A stretch of 64,000 nt of DNA from Xestospongia muta (GCA_963693285.1 OY848917.1:22016245-22080244); one strand, 5' to 3'. Shown: positions 16,801 to 27,610, counted from the first letter of the stretch. Numbers and translations: made by a program. Notes: a model not told the origin generated them from the sequence alone.

Positions 16801-19800
16801 AAATAATGCACTTCAATGTCATTTGTGGCTTTCATAAGCTGCAATTACAATATAATGAATAAAATTGCAAATGTGAATACATATAGATACCACACAATCT
16901 AAAACAATTGTGGTACACCCTTACAAGCTTCCTATCATAGCTATTAAAGACTATTAATGTTAATAAAAACAATAAGGTAACTAAATAACAACTTTCAATT
17001 TAAATGACTTAGAATTAATATTACATTATATCACACTTACCAACTATTATATTTTAAACAACATATTCAGATGACAAGTCATCACACCAACATAAATGTG
17101 AAAAATAAAACAATAGAGTAAACAAAATCACAACAACACATTCAACATACTTAAATTCATACTAGATTGTATCAAAATTATATCCTATTATATTGTAAAG
17201 TACACATTCAAGTAAAGTACTTACAAAAACATAAATGTGGAAATGAAAATAATACAGTAAACAAACGATAATAATTCATACTAAAATATAGCTACAATAT
17301 GCTTAAAATATAGGTAGAGAAACAACTTAGCAAGAAGATTCTAGTATTATTAGTGATACCCAATGTCGTATCACACACAGTTAGGGTTAATAAAATTCAT
17401 TGTTGATATAGTCATCAGCTGTTAAAGGATGTGCTTTAATGTCATTTGTGGCTTTCATAAGCTGTAATTACAATATAATGAATAAAATTGCAAATGTGAA
17501 TACATATAGATACCACACAATCTAAAACAATTGTGGTACACACTTAAAAGCTTCCCATCATAGCTATTAAAAAATATTAATGTTAATAAAAACAATAAGG
17601 TAACTAAATAACAACATTCAATTCAAATGACTTAGAATTAATATTACATTATATCACACTTACCGACTATTATATTTTAAACAACACATTCAGATGACAA
17701 GTCATCGCACCAACATAAATGTGAAAAATAAAACAATAGAGTAAACAAAATGACAACAACACATTCAATATATTTAAAATTCATCTTAATTCTCTTACAT
17801 CCTCATTAATATAATCTTAACTAATTAAGGCATAAAAATGCCTTACTACTTCAAGCTCTGTAAAAACTACTACTTTCATTCTTAAACTACTTGAAATAAA
17901 ACTTATAAAACCATATACTTTATGTAAAAACATAAATGTCTGTATAAAATAATCTTTAAAGTCTTCTAGTTTTGTAATTATTTTGGCACAAACAGAACAA
18001 TAACAAGAAAGAAGAAAAACATTGTGCTGCTCTTATACTGCTGCTACCACCTGCTTTATATACTTCTCAGAGTTAGGTAAAGTAGTCTAATATCGTTACC
18101 ATATCTATGCTATATCTTCTCTAATAGTTATTATCCACGCACATAACTTAAACAATACAGTTCATTCTCATCATCTCAATTACCTTAGTAACAACATTCA
18201 CATCGACATTATGCTTGAGAAATAGTTCAACGATGTCTCTATGTCCTTTAGAACTTGCATAATGAAGAGCTGCCCATCCTCTCTATTAGAAAAACACACA
18301 AACAATAAACTGTAAAGTGTAACTACTAACACTCTATATTTCACTCGATATTTCTAAAACTTCAAAGCTAAACAAATGATGCTTTAATTCATGTCCATTA
18401 CTGCTATTTTGGTGTGTGCATCTCAATTGATTATTGGAAAATTATGAAAAAGTGATCTCTATACATCTGATGGTGTTCAATAGCAATACGTGGGAAAACT
18501 AGTTAACAAACATGTTATAAAAACAAATGACATTTTTTCAAATGTTGTAATAAAGTCTTTGCATCTTCTTCTACTTCTAATCTTCATCATATCTGGCATA
18601 TTCTTAAAGACAATTTTCAACCTTTATTATCATAGTAAACAACTAATATTTCTCTTTAAAGAAAAGGATTTACAATTTATCTTTAGTTATACTGACTGTC
18701 TCATATAACATATGCACATCAACACTTACATTGTCAACAAGATCTAGTTTGGCTCCTTTCTGTGCTAAAATAAAAACAACATCTTTGTGTCCATTCTCTG
18801 CTGCTAACATGACTGCAGTCATTCCACCCTAAATATATTATTAATTACAACATTAACATGAATCATAACATCAATGTATTACCTTTACCAACACTTAGAT
18901 GTATCAGTACACTAGTAATATTACAAACTTAGACAAAATTATGTATAGTCAAGCAAAATATGAGTCAAATAACTTTCAATAATTGGACATTATAAATACA
19001 AATTTGAAACTTTACAAAAAACTTCAAGCATTATTATATAATTCATACTACATTGTATCAAATTACATATTATTGTATTATGAAGGACACATTCAAATGA
19101 TAAGCAATAACAGCTGCATAAATGTGGAAACAAAAAGCAATAACATAAACAAAATAACAACAACCCATTCAATAAGTTCAAAATTCATACTAGAATATAG
19201 CTACAATATGCTTAAAATGTAGGTAGTAAAACAACTAAGCAAAAGATTTAAGCATTATTAGTGATACCCAATGTCGTATCACACACAGTTAGGGTTAATA
19301 AAATTCATTGCTGAAATAGTCATCAGCTGTTAAAGGATGTGCTTTAATGTCATTTGTGGCTTTCATAAGCTGCAATTACAATATAATGTATAAAATTGCA
19401 AATGTGAATACATATAGATACCACACAATCTAAAACAATTGTGGTACACACTTACAAGCTTACCATCATAGCTATTAAAGACTATTAATGTTAATATAAA
19501 ACAATAGGGTAACTAAATAACAACTTTCAATTTAAATGACTTAGAATTAATACTACATTATATCACACTTACCGACTATTATATTTTAAACAACATATTC
19601 AGATGACAAGTCATCACACCAACATAAATGTGAAAAATAAAACAATAGAGTAAACAAAATCACAACAACACATTCAATATACTTAAAATTTATACTACAT
19701 TGTGTCAAAATTATATCCTATTATATTGTAAAGGACACATTCAAATAAGTACTTACAAAAACATAAATGTGGAAATGAAAACAATACAGTAAACAAAATG

Positions 19801-22800
19801 ATAATAACTCATACTAGAATATAGCTACAATATGCTGGAAACAAAAAGCAATAACACAAACAAAATAACAACAACCCATTCGATAAGCTCAAAATTTATA
19901 CTAGAATATAGCTACAATATGCTTAAAATGTAAGTAGTAAAACAACTTAGCAAAAGATTTAAGCATTATTAGTGATACCCAATGTCATATCACACACAGT
20001 TAGGGTTAATAAAATTCATTGCTGATATAGCTATCAGTAGTTAAAGAATGCGTCATTTGTGGCTCTCATAAGCTGCAATTACAATATAATGAATAAAATT
20101 GCAAATGTGAATACATATAGATACCACACAATCTAAAACAATTGTGGTACACTCTTACAAGCTTCCCATCATAGCTATTAAAGACTATTAATGTTAATAA
20201 AAACAATAGGGTAACTAAATAACAACTTTCAATTCAAATGACTTAGAATTAATATTACATTATATCACACTTACCGACTATTATATTTTAAACAACATAT
20301 TCAGATGACAAGTCATCACACCAACATAAATGTGAAAATAAAACAATAGAGTAAGCAAAAACACAACAATACATTCAATATACTTAAAATTTATACTACA
20401 TTGTATCAAAATTATATCCTATTATATTGTAAGGGACAAATTCAAATAAGCACTTACAAAAACATAAATGTGGAAATGAAAACAATACAGCAAATAAAAT
20501 GACAACAATTCGTTTATACTAGAATATAGCTATAATATGCTTAAAACATAGGTAGAGAAACAACTTAGCAAAAAGATTTAAGCAATATTAGTGATACCCA
20601 ATGTCGTATTACATGCAGTTAGGATTAATCAAATTCATTGCTGATATAGCTATCAGCTGGTAAAGGATGATACTTGCAAATGTGAATACATATAGATACC
20701 ACACAATCTAAAACGATTATAGTACACCCTAACAAGCTTCACATGCAAGCTATTTAAAACTATTGATGTTAATAAAAACAATAGGGTAAAAATAACAACA
20801 TTCAATTCAAAAGACTTAGAATTAATACTACACTATATCACACTTACCGACTATTATATTTTAAACAACATATTCAGATGACAAGTCATCACACCAACAT
20901 AAATGTGAAAAATAAAACAATAGAGTAAACAAAATTACAACAATACAATCAATATACTTAGAATTCATACTACATTGTATCAAAATTATTTCCTATTATA
21001 TTGTAAAGTACACATTCAAATAAAGTACTTACAAAAACATAAATGTGGAAATGAAAACAATACAGTAAACAAAATGATAATAACTCATACTAGAATATAG
21101 CTATAATATGCTAAAAGTATATGTAGAGAAACAACTTAGCAAGATGATTTAAGCATTATTAGTGATACCCAATGTCATATCACACATAGTTAGGGTTAAT
21201 AAAATTCATTGCTGATATAGTCATCAGCTGTTAAAGGATGCACTTTAATGTCATTTGTGGCTTTCATAAGCTGCAATTACAATATAATGAATAAAATTGC
21301 AAATGTGAATACGTATAGATACCACACAATCTAAAACAATTATGGTATACCCTTACAAGCTTTCCATGCATGCTATTAAAAACAATTAATGTTAATAAAA
21401 ACAATAGGGCAAAAAATAACAACATTCAATTCAAAAGACTTAGAATTAATACTACATTATATCACACTTACCAACTATTATATTTTAAACAACATATTCA
21501 GATGACAAGTCATCACACCAACATAAATGTGAAAAATAAAACAATAGAGTAAACAAAATCACAACAACACATTCAATATATTTAGAATTCATACTACATT
21601 GTATCAAAATTACATCTTATTGTACTGTAAAGGACACATTTAGAAGATAAGTAACAATAGCTACATACATGCGGAAACAAAAAGCAATAACATAAACAAA
21701 ATGACAATAACACATTCAATATGCTCATAATTGTACTAGGCTATAGCTATAAAATACTCACAATATACCTAAAAAGGAAAACGTAGCAAGAAGCTTCAAG
21801 TCTTATTACTAATAGATACCCAATGTCATAGCAATCACAGTTAGGATTACGAAATCCATTGCTGATACAGAAATTGGCAGTTACAAGATGCATACATTTT
21901 AATGTCATTTCTTGCTCTCATAGGTTATATATAACCTTATAATAAATAAAATTGCAAAATGGATACACATAGATACCACATAATCCAAAACAATTATAGT
22001 ACAGCCTGCAAAGCCTCACATGTAAGGTTTAAAAACAACTAACGTCAAAACAAACAACAGAATAAATAAAATAAGAACATTCAATTCGAAAGACACGTAG
22101 GTTGGATGAGTGTACTCAGGATATATTATACAAAAGACCATTGCTATAACTTATAATAATTAATAATGAAATCTGATACTGTAATTTACATATGGATGTC
22201 TAATCAAGCCAAATATTGCTAATTCAACTACCAATGTACTGTAAGTATTCCGGTGTCTTCATTTACAGAATACAAGTAACTTTGATTTCTTTAAGCTTAA
22301 CAAACAGGAACAATGGTTACTATAGAACCCCTTAAGTCTACTAAAATATAAAATAGACCTCGTGGTAGAATAGAATACTGATTTACTGACCTTTTTTATA
22401 TTAATCACCTCTCTTACATCCTCATTAATATAATCTTAACTAATTAAGGCATAAAAATGCCTTACTACTTCAAGCTCTGTAAAAACTACTACTTTCATTC
22501 TTAAACTACTTGAAATAAAATTTCTAAAACCAAATATCTTATGAAAAACATAAATGTCTGTATAAAATAATCTTTAAAGTCTTCTAGTTTTGTAAATATT
22601 TTGGAACAAAAAGAACAATAGAAGAATGAAGAAAAACATTGTGCTGCTCTTATACTGCTGCTACCACCTGCTTTATATACTTCTTAGAGTTAGGTAAAGT
22701 AGTCTTATATTGTTACCATATCTATGCTATATCTTCTCTAATAGTTACTATCCATTCACATAACTTAAACAATACAGTTCATTCTCATCATCTCAATTAC

Positions 22801-24290
22801 CTTAGTAACAACATTCACATCAACATTATGGTTGAGAAATAGTTCAACGATGTCTCTATGTCCTTTAGAACTTGCATAATGAAGAGCTGCCCATCCTCTC
22901 TATTAGAAAAACACACAAACAATAAACTGTAAAGTGTAACTACTAACACTCTATATTTCACTCTGTATTTCTAAAAACTCAATGCTAAACAAATGATGTT
23001 TCCATTCTTGTCCATCACTGCTATTTTGGTGTGTCCATCTCAACTGATTATTGAAAAAATTATGAAAAAGTGATGTCTATACATCTGATGGTGTTCAATA
23101 GCAATAGGTAGGAAAACTGGTTAACAAACATGTTATAAACACAAACGACACTTTTTCAAATATTCTAATAAGGTCATTGCATCCTCTTCTATCTCTAATG
23201 TTCATCATATTTGACATCTTTGTAGATCTTAATAATAAAATAGACTTACTTCATCTGTGGTATTTAAATTGGCTCCTCTAACAAGAATGTCTTTTACACC
23301 TGACAAATCTCCTTCCTTAGCAAATTCAATTAGACTGTTATTCTATTGCAAAAACAAAAACACTAAATGTATTACTAAATGTAAACCAGCATTTCCATAA
23401 ACCTAAAGAGATTTTTAAACAAATATTACCAGCAACTGTTTATTTTATTTATTTCAATGATATCTTGCAGTATACAAATTTATACAAAACATAGAGCATG
23501 ATGTACAGCTAATCATTTAGTAATGAAATGTTGTGTTATATCAAGAGAAACGTTTCAATAATGTGAAAAAACTTGTTTGATTCTGGGATATATATCAGGC
23601 TAAAAGCAAGCAAACTACCTATATCATTAAATTATCTTAATTTATCATTTAATATGTAAAAAACCTTGTGGCAATAACGTTACAGATATTCCATATAAAT
23701 AATGTTCTATAACTTGTCGATGTCTTATGCAGTATGGATATGAGTATCATGTATGTACTTTACAAACTGTAAAAAGATAGAAAAGAATGTCATCAACTCA
23801 GATTTATACATTATCATCCATCCTTAATATTAACCATATAATACTATGACATTTCATGAACTATAAGCTGTAATGTGAATTCCTGTCTAGCACATTGATC
23901 AGTACATTTGAGACAACCTTTTACTCATTTACGATCACGTGCCATATTACTTTTATCCACGTATAGTACTTCCGAGTTAATAGTGAGAAAGCTTACTTTA
24001 GCACCTGATAAAAAAATAATTTATGCTAACAGCATACTTCGGGTTATCATTTAAAATGAATAACAAAACAGAAGCAGTTTGACTATTGTAGTTCTATTGT
24101 ATTGCTTTATAGTCAACAAAATAATGTGTATATCTACCTTCCTACCTATATTAGATATATAGATATAGACAGACAGACAGACAGATAGATATACAGATAT
24201 AGATATACATAGATAAGACATAGATATGAATATAAAAATAGATATATACACAAATATATATATACACATGGATGGATGGATGGATGGATG

Positions 24291-24327
<37 letters not shown>

Positions 24328-24790
24328 GTATAGATATCCATAGATAAGACATAGACATACATGGATATAGAAATAGATATTGATATAGATATATACACAA
24401 TGTATGTATTATTTGAGGCTGACCACGGCATGGATCATTATTATGATAACTGGTGCAACAAGTAAACTTTTTAAAAAGGTTTGTTTGTGGCTTTTTACCC
24501 TATAAAACAGGAACTACAAACTTTCTATTCATCTGCAAGGTTATATGAATGTATAATAAAGCTCTTAGAGAGACCGAAGCACACTTCCTTCTAATGTAGT
24601 TAGGTAGAATTATAATTAGACTAGACAGTTAGACACAACTATTAATATGATTAGAATATAAAAGCATGAAGTAATATCATAGGGACCACACTTATGTCCA
24701 TGGAGTGACCCATCTATATACTCTATTTGACACAGTAATTAATACACAGCAATAGAACTATGATGTACTTACCAATCTCCACTGGTCCAT
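1769..24790 (-). CDS. Ankyrin-repeat protein gene with tandemly duplicated exons (15 exons seen, 3' end off window)
   Basis: Reading the minus strand, a start exon (ATG at 24,790) is followed by an N-terminal ankyrin exon and then by 13 exons of 99 nt, each encoding exactly one 33-residue ankyrin repeat. Two exon types alternate: type W (begins RGWAALHYASS) and type M (begins GMTAVMLAAEN). Every exon is flanked by AG and GT, is phase 0-0 and has no stop, so any number of exon pairs keeps the frame. Ankyrin repeats are helix-turn-helix protein-binding modules; the ligand and cell location of this protein cannot be told. No signal peptide or other domain is visible. The gene continues past base 1. 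The exon model is read by eye from splice consensus and repeat homology; no transcript supports it here. Some copies could be skipped or be alternatives. Confidence 0.8.
2314..2412 (-). CDS. Ankyrin exon type M, copy A
   Basis: Repeat beginning DGMTAVMLAAEN (Asp where all other copies have Gly), Arg at the N(G/R)HK site, ending LDLVDK. Confidence 0.8.
3675..3773 (-). CDS. Ankyrin exon type W, copy 2
   Basis: Repeat of the GWAALHYASS type ending LFLNHNVNVNVVTK. Confidence 0.8.
4221..4319 (-). CDS. Ankyrin exon type M, copy B
   Basis: Repeat of the GMTAVMLAAEN type, Arg at the N(G/R)HK site, ending LDLDDK. Same nucleotide sequence as copy C. Confidence 0.8.
5533..5631 (-). CDS. Ankyrin exon type W, copy 3
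   Basis: Repeat of the GWAALHYASS type ending LYLNHNVDVNVVTK. The acceptor-side intron reads TTTTAATAG rather than TTCTAATAG. Confidence 0.8.
6080..6178 (-). CDS. Ankyrin exon type M, copy C
   Basis: Repeat of the GMTAVMLAAEN type with Arg at the N(G/R)HK site and ending LDLDDK. Confidence 0.8.
6951..10684. repeat. Run of six exon-free 622-bp S units
   Basis: Six head-to-tail units without exons, forming a 4.4-kb intron between the ankyrin exons at 6,178 and 11,175. No open reading frame of note on either strand. Confidence 0.85.
11175..11273 (-). CDS. Ankyrin exon type W, copy 4
   Basis: Repeat of the GWAALHYASS type ending LFLNHNVNVNVVTK (Asn instead of Asp in the hairpin, shared with copy 2). 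Confidence 0.8.
11721..11819 (-). CDS. Ankyrin exon type M, copy D
   Basis: Repeat of the GMTAVMLAAEN type with Gly at the N(G/R)HK site and ending LDLFDK. Acceptor TATTTAG, donor GTAAGTG. Confidence 0.8.
12594..15161. repeat. Run of four S units, one chimeric (702 bp)
   Basis: The second unit (13,214-13,915) is 702 bp. At about 13,446 it switches from S-type sequence to the homologous stretch of the L-type intron and repeats about 80 bp, as expected of unequal exchange. Confidence 0.8.
15653..15751 (-). CDS. Ankyrin exon type W, copy 5
   Basis: Repeat of the GWAALHYASS type ending LFLKHNVDVNVVTK. Same nucleotide sequence as copy 6. Confidence 0.8.
16199..16297 (-). CDS. Ankyrin exon type M, copy E
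   Basis: Repeat of the GMTAVMLAAEN type with Gly at the variable N(G/R)HK site and ending LDLFDK. Identical in sequence to copy D. Confidence 0.8.
18184..18282 (-). CDS. Ankyrin exon type W, copy 6
   Basis: 33-residue repeat RGWAALHYASSKGHRDIVE, ending LFLKHNVDVNVVTK. The Lys in place of Asn is shared only with copy 5. Confidence 0.8.
18730..18828 (-). CDS. Ankyrin exon type M, copy F
   Basis: 33-residue ankyrin repeat GGMTAVMLAAEN followed by GHKDVV. Ends LDLVDN, the only copy with Asn instead of Lys at the last position. AG before and GTAAGTG after. Confidence 0.8.
19602..21560. repeat. S units at the 5' border of the array
   Basis: Three units of 702, 574 and 623 bp, then a fourth that decays. 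The 702-bp unit has the same chimeric junction as that at 13.4 kb. The 574-bp unit lacks about 50 bp around 20,670. Divergence rises towards 22 kb, as is usual at an array edge. Confidence 0.75.
21560..22400. repeat. Degenerate S-like sequence, then unique intron
   Basis: 21,560-22,100 still aligns loosely with the S unit with many changes. 22,100-22,400 looks unique. L-type intron homology resumes at about 22,410, ahead of the W exon at 22,801. Confidence 0.6.
22801..22899 (-). CDS. Ankyrin exon type W, copy 7 (most 5')
   Basis: 33-residue ankyrin repeat, ending LFLNHNVDVNVVTK. It has a synonymous GTT for Val not seen in the other copies. The surrounding intron is more diverged from the other units, so this is probably the oldest or founding copy. 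No type M partner lies between this exon and the next W copy other than the one at 18,730. Confidence 0.8.
23250..23342 (-). CDS. Ankyrin gene, N-terminal capping repeat exon
   Basis: 31 codons between an acceptor (TTGCAATAG) and a donor (GTAAGTC). The peptide contains LIEFAKEGDLSGVKDILV and ends GANLNTTDE, the usual pattern of a first ankyrin repeat: a polar first helix, then GAN-hN at the hairpin. It occurs once and is not part of the duplicated unit. Confidence 0.8.
23848..24136 (+). repeat. Dispersed repeat, copy 1, next to a microsatellite
   Basis: Begins near CATTTCATGAACTA and matches the reverse complement of about 30,110-30,386 over most of its length. Its right part also matches 27,440-27,530. 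In all three places the copy stops at a simple-sequence tract. Probably one mobile repeat family whose terminus seeds microsatellites. It lies in the first intron of the ankyrin gene. Confidence 0.65.
24150..24402. repeat. Compound GATA/GATG/ATAC microsatellite
   Basis: Runs of (GACA), (GATA), (GATG) and (TAGATA). The apparent reading frames rich in Tyr, Ile and Ser across it are artefacts of the repeat. Confidence 0.9.
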
Positions 24791-24885
24791 GATAACAGCT
24801 AAAGTGAGTAAATACAAAGACAACAATAATCAATAAGTCACAAGTTCTGAAGATCGTTAGCGATTATGTCGTGTTACAACAATTG
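24440..24885. repeat. 5' region of ankyrin gene, homologous to an inverted copy at 28.0-28.2 kb
   Basis: 24,515-24,635 and 24,815-24,880 match two adjoining parts of the reverse complement of 28,020-28,200 (for example the stretch around GCTCTTAGAGAGAC). The copy at 28 kb lacks the roughly 180 bp in between, which includes the start exon. Confidence 0.6.
24773..24790 (-). CDS. Ankyrin gene, start exon
   Basis: Six codons, MDQWRL, followed directly by a consensus donor GTAAGT. The next plausible acceptor in phase 0 is the ankyrin exon ending at 23,342, which gives an intron of about 1.4 kb containing a microsatellite repeat. The short length makes this the least certain coding exon of the gene. 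It is chosen because ATG, frame and donor agree and no upstream coding exon is seen. Confidence 0.5.
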
Positions 24886-24994
24886 TCAGTTTAACATACA
24901 TAAAAACATTTGTGTCTAATACCGTGGGCGGTTACCGGAAGTTAAAAGGCGTGGTCATGTTTAGACGTTGCAAACCTTTGATGCCTCTTCGATA

Positions 24995-25195
24995 ACTTCT
25001 GTATCTGAAAGATGCTTTGAAAAACACTGAAAAGATCTTATAGGTTTATTGTGAGACTTTTCTGGTAGCTGTAATATCTCTTTGAAAGCTATTGTTGAGC
25101 TCTTCTATATTCTGTGTTGTTATTTGTAAGATCTGACAGAGGTAAACGAGTACTTTTTTCTTTAAGCACTTTCCATGTGTTATATAAAATGTCTT
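24995..25195. repeat. Non-coding tail of pogo-like element, also at 29.27-29.47 kb
   Basis: About 190 bp (from ACTTCTGTA to ATATAAAATGT) is repeated in the same orientation at 29,268-29,465 with roughly one change in five. Here it adjoins the transposase relic, so the 29-kb copy is likely another fragment of the same family. Confidence 0.6.
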
Positions 25196-25755
25196 CCTCC
25201 AAATCATTGCCTTAACGAAATCAAACTTTAAATTGCTTCATTGGGTCTTCACTGAGTCCTTCTAGTGTTGTTAGTGTTAGCTGTTTGGTAATGGACTGTT
25301 CTGTTGTCAAAGTCTCTCCATTTGTAGGCTTACTAATTTGTGACGGTAGCAATTTTTCGTCATCAATAGCTGTCCTATTTGGTACATAAATGCCTGCTTT
25401 CTTGAATGCATTGACAATGGTACTTGGTTTTAAAGAAGACAGATATGCTGTTCTTAAACTTTGCAAAATAGTATAGTAAACATCTTTGGCTCCACAAGAA
25501 GCCTAGCACCTTCCCAGATTTCGGGTACAAGGAAAAGCCACTTTTGTCACAGTTCAAAATTCTAGCTGGGTTATTGATGGCTAAAATTTGCTTGTGGAGT
25601 TTTAGCAAATCCTATAGATGAACAACCAAGAAGAAACTGCACAAGTTCTTCCTCTTCAACATTGCTAAAATATTTTGTTGGCCCACTGATAGATCCAAAT
25701 ATCACTTTTCCAGTGAGGCAGTCATGTAAGTACTTTTCAGGTAGACAGACATACC
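25195..25755 (-). pseudogene. pogo/Tigger/Jerky-like transposase relic
   Basis: Three blocks of one transposase are seen on the minus strand. First, a CENP-B-type HTH segment with YFSNVEEEELVQFLL and CSSIGFAKT (about 25,600-25,700). Second, a DDE segment with ILNCDKSGFSLYPKSGK (about 25,510-25,565), the usual CD-[ED]-[ST]-G-F site; here the residue after Asp is Lys, so the site is altered. Third, a C-terminal block with YLSSLKPSTIVNAFKKAGIY (25,370-25,450). Most of the DDE core between the last two is gone and the blocks are in different frames. It is a dead fragment. The family call rests on these motifs from memory of the DDE_1 group. Confidence 0.65.
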
Positions 25756-25759
25756 ACCC

Positions 25760-27430
25760 AATACTGCTAAATAAGCTTAAAGTAAATTATGCTTTATGTA
25801 AAGCTTGTATTGTGAGGGGTGCTCGGATGTGATTGATAGGAAAGGCCTATGACTACTGCATGATCGAAAGGTTCTGTCAGCTAAAAGCAGATATTGATGA
25901 GATGACAGCTGCATCAGAAAAATATTTTATTAATAAATAGCAACAGATAAATTGGTTATACACACAAATTATCTCAATTAGCTTAACTTGTCTTTAACAA
26001 GTTGTGACTTCATTTATCACATTATGAAATTTGGTCCACCTTAATGTTTACAGTATCTTCAAACAACAACTCAGTTTTTGTTCTTTTCAAAATGAGCAAG
26101 TGTTTGTTCATCACATCATTACAAACATGCAGACATACCATCCAATACTGCTTCATTACAAATTAATTCACTCTACATTCAGTTTAAGGAGTTAGCATTA
26201 ACAGTTACAAACTAAAAGAATTCACTATTGAATTGATACAGATAATAGTGGTGAATAAATCAAGACCATCATAAAAAACACTCTGTCTGACGGGAGATCG
26301 TTTTAATTTTGGACTTAGAAAGAAACAAATTGACTTACCATAACAAATCGTGATAAAAAGTCAGGATAATTGCAGTTTTAGTCTATGATCATGGCAAAAG
26401 ATCCAATTTAGACTCTCCACAATGCCAAAAAAACAGTAGGAGTAGTTGAATAGTTGTAAAACGTGTTGATTTCGTACTGCAGGTAGAAATAGAGAACTCT
26501 AAAAACGCGACTGGACCAAGACTATCTCGACGTTTTCACTCAGCATGTGCCAAACTCGGACGAATATACATGCCACGCCTTCTACTTTAAGATCATGGAA
26601 GACTGCGAAACCCACTAATAAATTCAATAGAATCTGTAGAGGCTTAGTAGGACATTTGTTCACTAGTAGTTGCCAACAGTTTTGTTCCACCTTCAATGAA
26701 AATAACCAAGTGTACAACAATAGAATATTTTATCCAAACTTATCTGGGTCCGAAATTCTTCGTTTTCTGATCGTTGTGGCTAAGAGCAAAGTTGAAAACA
26801 TCTAGTGTTTTACCTATCTATGAGCTGCATTTGTATGTGTCAATTTCACTGTTTCTATTTTCTATTAATGAGGTAAACGTCCTAATATACGTTCGTTTCC
26901 AAGCATCAATAGTTTACTCTGTCTGAATACCACTAATAAGAATGATGCTCGCGTCAATTATAGTATACTGACACGCGAGACTACAGTAAGGAAACATACA
27001 TCTCCCTGGAGTGACACTAGGAGAAAAAACTAAATTACATCTTACAGCATTCCTATATGCTGCCTGTGTGATACCATTGGCCGCTGTAAGAATTGCTCCT
27101 ATAAGAAATAAAGTAGACTCTGTGTGAATTATCAGCTGTGTCACCTGAGCCAGTGTGAAATGGTCCTCATTAAATTAAAGTCAAAAGAGAAAACAAAAGA
27201 GACAGTCAAACCCTCTTCTGACATGGAAAAGTCAGAAGTATAAACCATACTGATATGAACCCAGACGAATGTCTATTGGCGCCACCCTCTATGCACTCTT
27301 CATCATACATGGAAGAACCAGAATGAAATCAATTCATGTCAAACTTTGTTAAACAAAGCATTCCATGTCCTCAGGATCATAATCTACCTTAATACTACTA
27401 CTTAATACTACTAATACTTAATATTACTGA
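25760..27430. other. No recognised gene
   Basis: Two overlapping frames on opposite strands (26,499-26,720 minus and 26,545-26,805 plus) resemble nothing known. A minus-strand stretch ending at 26,914 has an acceptor (TTTCTTATAG, about 27,105) before a frame starting GAILTAANGITQAAYRN and ending at a stop. It has Cys pairs and hydrophobic runs and could be a last exon of a small membrane protein. That is only a possibility. Confidence 0.3.
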
Positions 27431-27439
27431 ATAATTTAA

Positions 27440-27530
27440 TTACAAACTTCAGGTTATTGTTCAAAATAATTTGGCTATTATAGTGCTATTGTGTTACTTT
27501 ACCAAACAATAAAAAGTGTACTGTGTGTGT
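27440..27530 (+). repeat. Dispersed repeat, copy 2 (partial)
   Basis: Matches the right part of the 23,848-24,136 copy (around GTTATTGTTCAAAATAA and CTATTGTGTTACTTTA) and runs straight into a TA microsatellite. After the microsatellite, about 25 bp around GCTGACCATGGCA again match the 24,410-24,435 flank. Confidence 0.6.
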
Positions 27531-27532
27531 AT

Positions 27533-27534
27533 AC

Positions 27535-27609
<75 letters not shown>
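27533..27609. repeat. TA/TATG microsatellite
   Basis: Nearly pure TA dinucleotide with a short TATG interruption. Overlapping short frames on both strands are repeat artefacts. Confidence 0.95.

Positions 27610-27610
<1 letters not shown>

Larger units (their letters stand above)
1..21560. repeat. Higher-order tandem array, 622-bp (S) and 1,908-bp (L) units
   Basis: The anchor ATGACAAGTCATC recurs at 31, 654, 1278, 3185, 5094, 6951, 7575, 8195, 8816, 9438, 10061, 10685, 12594, 13214, 13916, 14539, 15162, 17071, 17694, 19602, 20304, 20878 and 21501. Spacings are about 622 bp or about 1,908 bp (one is 1,857). Each L unit is an S unit plus about 1.29 kb carrying one W and one M ankyrin exon. 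Six L units account for all six exon pairs. S units hold no ankyrin-like reading frame that I can see and are intronic. Copies differ by scattered point changes only, so the expansion looks recent or homogenised. Confidence 0.9.

Noticed and set aside
18490..19222. Plus- and minus-strand frames of 63-79 codons in the array
   Set aside because: Chance frames in intronic repeats; present in some unit copies and broken in others.
1607..22842. Seven nearly identical 67-codon plus-strand frames beginning MCCSYTAATTC
   Set aside because: They lie opposite the intron next to each type W ankyrin exon and are conserved only because the whole unit is duplicated. They overlap the antisense of a real exon and resemble no protein.
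24002..24009. An 8-nt exon-like stretch (GTGCTAAA) between an acceptor and a donor on the minus strand
   Set aside because: It would shift the ankyrin frame between the start exon and the first repeat. Better explained as part of the dispersed repeat.
26499..26805. Overlapping frames on opposite strands
   Set aside because: Neither has a recognisable motif, splice context or composition favouring coding.
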